Source of the DNA: Haplomitrium mnioides
Taxonomy: Eukaryota; Marchantiophyta; Haplomitriopsida; Calobryales
Direction of reading: 5' to 3'
Assembly: GCA_049999725.1 (NCBI GenBank)
Contig: JBNGIS010017753.1
Coordinates: 1-27,136, forward strand
Length of the DNA stretch: 27,136 nucleotides
Under the pieces are notes generated by a model. The model ran no database searches, was not told where the DNA came from, and saw only the letters and a list, made by a program, of their open reading frames with translations. Shown one piece after another: positions 21,440 through 27,136 of the stretch (position 1 is its first letter; the number at the start of each line of letters is the position of its first letter). A program made the translations under genes and the position numbers.

Positions 21440-22530
21440 TTATCAACCAGATGCTACATCTCTATCCTCTTCAAGAAGAATTGTCTCATCTAAATCCATT
21501 GGTTGAGCATCTACATCCGCTAGAGAGTCTTGTCGAGACTTTCCAATCCTAGAGATGACAACAGAATCACCAGTATCACCTGCACTACCGAGAGGAACAG
21601 GTTCCTTATGGTACGAATACACTATCTGTGATTTTTTCACGTCAGATTACAAGGAAACCATCATCAAAACTCTCTGAGGAATGTAGATGGACTAACGTTT
21701 ATCATATTGCACAACAATGCAGTTTTGCATCAGCTTTAAAGCATACACAAGGCTTGTGCCAGACCCAGAGCAAAGATCTAAGATCCAATCTTGCTCTGTT
21801 GATGAATGGTCAATAAAAAATTTGCAAAGAGCTTACGGCTTTTGATAAACATTCACATGAGCACCATCTCTTGGATGTTTTAGTTTGGCCAAAATCGTAG
21901 TACAACTAAACACACTACGCATTATTTGCCAAGGGAGACCACTCGCTTGAGCAGGTTGCAAATTGAAAAGCCTCATGCTCATCTTTTCTTCTTTTGTCCA
22001 GTAGCCTACCATCTAATACAAGTAGGAATGTGCAATTCTTGGACCAACGGAATGATGAATGTTTCTTTTGTCTATGTAATAAGAAAAACAAACAAATCAA
22101 ACACGGAAAACAATGTGAAAGAAAACTAAAGATAGTAAACTAAAAATCTAAAAAATCCAAAAAAAAACTTGCCAAGTGTTATGGTTGATAGCACAGTAAA
22201 CCTCCAAAAGAGCATTCTCGATGATGCCAAATTGTTGCAACAAATGTATAGTCACAAAAGACCAAAAATTTGAGGTTGTGTGCAAAAGATGAAACCATAT
22301 AAAAAATGACATCTTTGGAAAAAGGTTTTGAATCGTCATGCTTGCATTCCTAAAGGTTGCAACCGTAAGGAATATCTATAATTGCCAAAGCAAAACACAT
22401 AGGTTTCACAAATCCCTTCAACTGACGAGCATTAGCCTCCCCATGGACTTGATAGTATACCACATTGAGACCATCAACATAGGACAGTAAGTCCTCGTCC
22501 TCGTCTCTCACAAGTCCTTGCGTGCAAGAA
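21440..22530 (-). pseudogene. DNA N4/N6-methyltransferase-like gene remnant, two exons
   Basis: Read on the minus strand. Exon 1, about 22530-22170, carries VRDEDEDLLSYVDG, then ALAIIDIPYG (22362-22390), where family members have D-P-P-Y, then a TAG at 22352-22350. After an apparent intron, exon 2 starts near 22012 (after tattag). One frame then runs from VGYWTKEEKM through LAKLKHPRDG and VYQKP, then FFIDHSS, and ILDLCSGSGTSLVYALK (21781-21752 for the G-loop), with stops at 21835-21833, 21694-21692 and 21649-21647. The frame ends at 21443 with an acidic tail. The order catalytic motif first, SAM-binding motif second, fits beta-class amino-methyltransferases (N6_N4_Mtase type). Its target would be adenine N6 or cytosine N4; the sequence does not say. 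Nonsense codons and the DIPY change make activity very unlikely. Confidence 0.6.
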
Positions 22531-22550
22531 ATTTATAGTCTAAGCTTGCT

Positions 22551-22790
22551 TGGACTATGGAGTCCATGCGCACATGGACTTCACAGTCCATGCAAGCATG
22601 GACTGCAAGGTCCAAGCACATCTGGACGTTGAAGTCTATGGGTGCCTAGAATTGGAAGTCCGTGCGCGTATGGACTGTGAAGTCCAAACGTCCATGGACT
22701 TCAAATTCCATGCGCACATGGACTTCTAGTTCTAAGCACTCGTGGACTATGAAGTCCATATGCGGATGGATTGTGAAGTCCACGCGCGAA
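22551..22790 (+). repeat. 24-bp minisatellite, ten units with internal dyads
   Basis: Ten units of exactly 24 bp in register, type TGGACT-N4-AGTCCA-TGCGCACA. The TGGACT/AGTCCA arms are complementary, so most units can fold into a 6-bp stem with a 4-base loop, separated by 8 bases. Arms are perfect in units 1, 2, 6 and 9; others carry one to three mismatches. Two more degenerate units seem to precede it (about 22503-22550), overlapping the start of the methyltransferase remnant. Confidence 0.9.
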
Positions 22791-22920
22791 GGGACTCAAA
22801 ACCTATTTTATTATAGCTAAAGACAATTTACCCTAAATTCATTGAAACTCCAAAGAAATGAATGTACAATGAAAAAAACAAACTTACCAAAAGCTTTTCG
22901 AAAATAGAATAGAATGCAAT

Positions 22921-24560
22921 TGTCAGCCCCCTGGTCGGAGCCTTAACTCTTTTCCGATAGAGTTTCCCCCACTTAAGGGCTGACTTAGTGTTTCAGGACC
23001 TTTTATGGGAGGGGCTTTGCACCAAATGGACCCCAACTTCTATTTACCAATGCAGGAGTGACTGCACGACCTCGACAACACCCAAGCACCCAACTCTAAT
23101 GCCCACAGATGCAGGTCACACCCCTTCTTCGGGCCTTAACCTTGAAAGGTGCCACTTGGAAGACAGGGGCAGATAGGACAGAGCATTTGATTCTGGTCTA
23201 CAATGGCCTCTTGGTGAGTCCTTCAGTAGCCCCCTTGCTCATTCACATGCACTTCTCAAGGACACACACAGGTGAATAGACTTGCTGCTGAATAAATTCC
23301 GAAATATACTTCAGAGCCCAAATTTGGACCCAATCACCTTGTACACAGAAGGGAAATAGATCCCAGCATCCAATTATCATAATACAATGATGTTATTCTT
23401 TACTTCCCCAGTCCAAGGTATCCTCAAGATTTGGTAAATGGAATGCAGGCCTTCTAAACTAAGAACTTCACAGATTTACAAACAGAACACAAATCTAACA
23501 ACACACCTAAACATAGACACACCTACGCCATGTCCTGCCAACATTGTATGCATTGTTCACCTCTCAACTTTCCTTTAGCAATTCCAGCCTTCCTCTTTAG
23601 CAATTCCAGCCTTCCTCTTGCTCCTCACCCACGCACTCTTAGCCAGATAGTTTTTCAACTTCCCTTGTGAGAAGCCCTGAATTTACTTCCTTAGGCTTGG
23701 AAGAGGCTTTCTTTAACTTCCACCTCTGGAAGACAGTCCTCTCGACTGTTGGATCACCCACTCCACTTGAGAATTGGCTGGATCTTCCACGTAGTGCGCA
23801 GGCACTAACGTGGCCACTCCTCTCCCTTCTCCACAAGATTGTAACACCAGCAACCTTCTCTGAATGATGCTGGGACTGATCTCCTGCACAAATCAAAGCT
23901 GAGACGACACCAGGACCCCCCCTTGGCTTCCCCTCACGAAATACAAACCGAAAGAATCCTCTTCTCCTCTGAGTGTTGGTCCACCTACAAATGTTAGTCC
24001 GCCTTCAAATGTGAGTACACCTGAGTAGTTTGAGCCTCTAGAGCCTCCTACTCAGCAATTCCCAGCGCCTCCTCAGTCCACCTCCACCTTGTGATGGCCT
24101 TCCTTCACGAGTCCACCCACTTCACCCAAGGTCTCACGAGAACTCTCTCCTTCCTATCTCGCTGCTTTCTCTGCACCCAAAAAACAGTCCCCATAGTTTC
24201 AGAGCGAGCGAGTCTATCTCCGCGCTTGTTTCCCCTCCAGCCTCCACGATTCATCACCGCCCTTCCTTGAAGGTCCTTGTTTCACTTATCCCACGGTTGA
24301 GAGGTGTATCCTGCATTTTTACATGGCTTGTAGGTGGCTTTTTTACCAAATTCAGAGGCTGAAAATGATGCCAACAGCTGCGCCTTGTTGTTTACTTTCC
24401 AACAAGACTGATTTCCTGTGAAGCTGACACTTGTAGCTCTGGCAATCGGCGTTTGAATGGACACACTTTTTTCCTTTGCGTTTTCCTCGTGTTAGCCTGA
24501 CAACCCGTGAGATTCCTTGGACATCGGACAGCTGACATGTGGCGCGTCAAGGGAGCCCGT
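22921..24560. other. GC-rich repeat-like region, no gene
   Basis: From 22921 (TGTCAGCCCCCTGGTCGGAG) base composition changes from AT-rich to C-rich. Open frames here are short and unrelated to known families. The opening words CTGGTCGGA and CCCCCACTTAAGGGCTGA return in diverged form at 25834-25857, 26106-26169 and 26640-26660, linking this stretch to the repeats further right. A perfect 22-bp tandem duplication lies at 23573-23616. The region may be the non-coding part of a large retroelement; no matching LTR or primer site was found. Confidence 0.5.
23573..23616 (+). repeat. Perfect 22-bp tandem duplication
   Basis: CTTTAGCAATTCCAGCCTTC plus CT, twice without spacing (23573-23594 and 23595-23616). 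Identity implies a recent slippage event. Confidence 0.9.
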
Positions 24561-24565
24561 TGGAT

Positions 24566-24875
24566 TCGCAAGTCTCAAGATTCCCGAGGGATCTCTAATA
24601 TTCTCATAGATTCCCAGATCCCGCAGAGGTGCCACGTCATCCGCAAAGCTCAAGATTCCTGAGGAATCTCTAGTATTCCCACAGGTTCCCAGAGGCCCGC
24701 ATGAGTGCCATGTCATCCGCAAAGCTCAAGATTCCCGAGGAATCTCCAATACTCCCACAGATTCCCAGAGGCCCGCAGAGGTGCCACGTCATCCGCAAAG
24801 CTCAAGATTCCCGAGGAATCTCCAATACTCCCGCAGATTCCCAGAGACCCGCAGAGGTGCCACGTCATCCGCAAA
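24566..24875 (+). repeat. 76-bp tandem repeat with CCACGTCA words (four units)
   Basis: Four consecutive units, each of the form AAGCTCAAGATTCCCGAGGA, then CTCCAATACTCCCACAGATT, then CCCAGAGGCCCGCAGAGG, then TGCCACGTCATCCGCA. Units 3 and 4 are nearly identical; unit 1 is the most diverged. Each ends in CCACGTCA, at 24632, 24784 and 24860, with a CCATGTCA variant at 24708. CCACGTCA is the reverse of TGACGTGG, an ACGT-core word bound by plant bZIP factors. Confidence 0.9.
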
Positions 24876-24973
24876 TGCCTTGGAACCTACCGTTGCTTCT
24901 TGTAACCCCGCTGTCCCTTCGCAGAACCCCACAGTCGCCTTTCAGAAAACCCTGCCGTCGCTTCTCGGAATAC

Positions 24974-25250
24974 TGCCACGTCATCCGTTGCCGCGCCACC
25001 CGACGTCGCTCCGCAAAGGGGTAGGCGGACCGTTGCATTGACCAGATTCCGCAGTTGACCCGTCGCTGACCCGTAGGAGCCCTCAGACCACCACTGAACG
25101 CCACGTCGTCCGAAACCATCCTCGAAACCTCGCCACGTCATCCGTAGCCGCGCCGCCCGACGTCGCCCCGCAAAGTGGTAGGCGGACCGTTGCATTGATC
25201 GGATTCCGCGGTTGACATGCACTGACTCCTCTTCCACGGGTGCCACGTCA
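24974..25250 (+). repeat. Diverged continuation of the GCCACGTCATCCG repeats
   Basis: Two copies of an about 86-bp segment (24974-25059 and 25132-25218) begin GCCACGTCATCCG and share CCGACGTCGC and TAGGCGGACCGTTGCATTGA. Further CCACGTCA words start at 24976, 25133 and 25243, with CCACGTCG at 25101. Confidence 0.8.
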
Positions 25251-26560
25251 TCCGCAAAATAGTCCCTCGCTGGATAAGAACCTTACCTATTATCGTCGTT
25301 TCATCACCCGCTCGGAATAAGAACGGAGGCTTCCTTCGCTAAACTCCTTCCTCCGCTTGATATAAGAACTATGGCAAACTTCCTATGGATCCCCTTCGAA
25401 CTTTCAGCTCGCCCCGTTGAACTTTCGTCCTTGCAAATGCCGGAACTATGATAAGTCACCCTTTCGGCTGCTAATCCCTTGCTTCTTCTTCTAGCCGGAA
25501 CGTCGCTTCATCGCCTTTTCGCTATCTTGATTTTCCCTAGGTCGTAACTTTTTTTGATCACCTTTTCGGTTCTCTTAACCTTGTTCGGGCTGGATCGTCG
25601 TTTGATCACCTTTTCGGCACCTCCCGCCCTTCTTCTGGTCAGACCTTCGCTATATCGCCAATTCGCAATCCTCTCGTGATAAGAATGATACGCATCGCAG
25701 ATTCCCGTCGAACTTTCAGGCCTTACTCTGTCGAACTTTCCCCCGCTTCACCGGATCAACGATACATCGTTATTTCGGCCTTAATTCCTTGGTCTCCGTT
25801 TCAGCATCCCCTCGGATCTCCGTTAAGTGGGATACCCACTTAGGGTGGCTGGTCGGAACCCGTTTAAGCGGGGCTTCCCATTTTCCGCTAAGTCTTGCGG
25901 ACTCCCTAGGACTACCACGTGTCCCTAAATCCGTAACTATGATCCGTTGCCACTTTGCCTTTCCCGTTTAGCCTTTATGGAGCCCTCCATGCCGCGAAAA
26001 TAGTGACAGGTCACCTCTTCGTCTAATCACTGCTTTGCTTATCCCTGTTTCGCCATCCTTTCGGGCCCGTCAGACCTTCCTTTACGAATCCCTTTTAAGT
26101 GGGGAACCCACGTAGAGAGGCTGATCGGATCTCTCTTAACTAGGGTGCCCCACATAGGAAGGCTGAGTCTCGTTAAGGTTTGCGGTAAGTCACATTTTCG
26201 TCGTCCTCGAAAGTCCTCTGGGCAGATTTGCAATAAGTTGTGGTTTCGGTAGCCCTCAGTACTCTTCTCGTCAGACCCGCAATAAGTTGCCTTTTCGACT
26301 CTCTTTCTTCCCATGCCGGAGCTGCGCTATATACTCGTTGTGGCATCCTCCCTTGATTTAGGAACTGAGTCTTCTTCTTTTCACTAAGGCATTGAAAAAG
26401 TTTCATGTAAGAACATCGAAGAAGTCTTCTTTACCTGACCTGTCAAAAAGTTTGTTGTAAGAACACCGCGGATCCATGTCGAACTTTCAAATGACTTCCG
26501 AGTCGAACTTTCAACATCTCCTTCCTCTCGTCCGAATCTTTGACATGTCACCATTTCGTC
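25251..26560 (+). repeat. Field of degenerate modular repeats
   Basis: No gene. Words recur in diverged form. TCGAACTTTC-type pairs about 23 bases apart lie at about 25394/25416, 25707/25730 and 26478/26501; each pair is preceded by TAAGAA. TCACC-T-TTTCGG-type words appear repeatedly (for example near 25455, 25558, 25605, 26010, 26190 and 26548). CCCAC-TTAGG-GGCTG-TCGGA words lie at 25834-25857 and 26106-26169. The pattern suggests old nested tandem duplication. Confidence 0.65.
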
Positions 26561-27065
26561 CGTTTAATTAGCCCGCTTCGTAATCCTCCGTAACCGGTCC
26601 CCCCACATCGTAAGATGCATCGGAACACGTTTAACCGGTCTCCCCACTTAGGAAGGCGCGATCCCATCGATTTCTTCAGACCCCCAGGAGCTGCCACGTT
26701 TCCGCAGCGCTCCACGGACTCCTCGGGCTGTGGCCGTCGGCTAACTTTCCGAAGGTCATTCTTCCTTAGTTCTGCCTCATTCTCTTTGATTCAAATTGCC
26801 CTGCGATTGCCTCGAGCTCTTCTCTCCATCAAGTTATAGCACGCCCCAAATGGTTGCGAATTGAGGATGTAGTGGTCCAAACTGTTGGCTCTTCCATTCT
26901 GCCTCCCGACTTTCACCCCCTTCCTCCGTTCTTGCCCACCCTTGTAAGCCCTACCTCGATCCCAAATCGCTGCCAGCTCCTTTGATCCTCTTGCTAGCCT
27001 GCTTACTTGTCTTCTCTGGATACCATAAAGCTTCCCCTTGGCTTGCAGGCTTCATGACATCCACA
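26561..27065. other. GC-rich non-coding tail
   Basis: Continues the repeat modules to about 26700 (CCCCACTTAGGAAGGCG at 26643). After that, I see nothing I can name. Open frames near 26615-26839 resemble no known family. Confidence 0.45.
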
Positions 27066-27113
27066 GGGAGAGACAGAAAAGAAAGGAAGGGGAGGTTAAA
27101 GGAGGGAGAGAAC
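27066..27113 (+). other. Polypurine-rich tract
   Basis: About 48 bases, almost all A and G on the + strand (GGGAGAGACAGAAAAGAAAG, then GAAGGGGAGGTTAAAGGAGG). It precedes the third boundary motif by three bases. It could be a retroelement polypurine tract or a simple purine run. Confidence 0.5.
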
Positions 27114-27116
27114 AGC

Positions 27117-27132
27117 CGCTACTTTGAACCAG
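27117..27132 (+). repeat. Boundary motif, third copy at the window end
   Basis: CGCTACTTTGAACCAG, identical over 16 bases to 20683-20698 in the same orientation, 6.4 kb further on. The flanking bases differ. The window stops four bases later. Confidence 0.8.
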
Positions 27133-27136
27133 GAAC

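Noticed and set aside
22551-22790. CRISPR-like array, because of regular short repeats with dyads
   Set aside because: Units are contiguous 24-mers without unique spacers, and the surroundings are plant nuclear DNA.
24701-25246. Overlapping open frames in the GC-rich 76-bp repeats
   Set aside because: They follow the DNA repeat period, exist in several frames on both strands and resemble no protein family.
22921-27113. One large LTR retrotransposon covering the GC-rich end
   Set aside because: TG start and polypurine tract are suggestive, but there is no second LTR, primer site or coding domain in the window.

Overview
This is nuclear DNA of a land plant. The best gene is an intronless LWD/TTG1-type WD40 protein whose wording looks closer to bryophyte, lycophyte or fern homologues than to those of flowering plants. 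That placement is a guess from memory; nothing here fixes the species. Most of the rest is repeats and broken coding sequence, as in a large repeat-rich genome.

Layout. 1-1425: AT-rich, no gene I can support. 1426-2457 (-): LWD/TTG1-like gene, the only intact reading frame of known type. 2458-3800: shared upstream region of two divergent genes. 3802-7449 (+): exons of a multi-pass membrane protein resembling the TMEM144 / drug-metabolite transporter superfamily. Two splice junctions agree in phase, but the copy carries two frameshifts and a nonsense codon. 7780-8450: first block of a 72-bp satellite, with a 10-N gap. 9110-10081: decayed coding sequence of an unknown family, interrupted by a complete but inactive chromodomain Ty3/Gypsy retrotransposon. 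That element is 10082-15326, with TG...CA LTRs, a 5-bp ATCTG target duplication, an initiator-Met-type primer site, and gag, protease, RT, RNase H, integrase and chromodomain remnants. 15332-16790: AT-rich spacer with a 52-bp duplication.

16824-20679 is the main satellite: about 53 copies of the same 72-bp unit, bounded by a 16-bp inverted motif that recurs a third time at the extreme right of the window. 21440-22530 (-) holds a broken two-exon gene whose order of motifs (DPPY-like, then D-x-C-x-G-x-G-T) fits a beta-class DNA N4/N6 methyltransferase. It abuts a 24-bp minisatellite (22551-22790) in which most units can form a small hairpin. At about 22920 the composition changes sharply to GC-rich. 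From there to the end I see no gene, only modular repeats, including a 76-bp tandem repeat with regularly spaced CCACGTCA (bZIP-type) words.

How the parts relate: only the WD40 gene is likely to make a functional protein. It would act as a nuclear/cytoplasmic scaffold in clock or MYB-bHLH regulation. The other coding traces are transposon remnants or decayed genes. The most unusual items are the inverted-motif-bounded satellite, the methyltransferase remnant beside the hairpin minisatellite, and the periodic CCACGTCA array.
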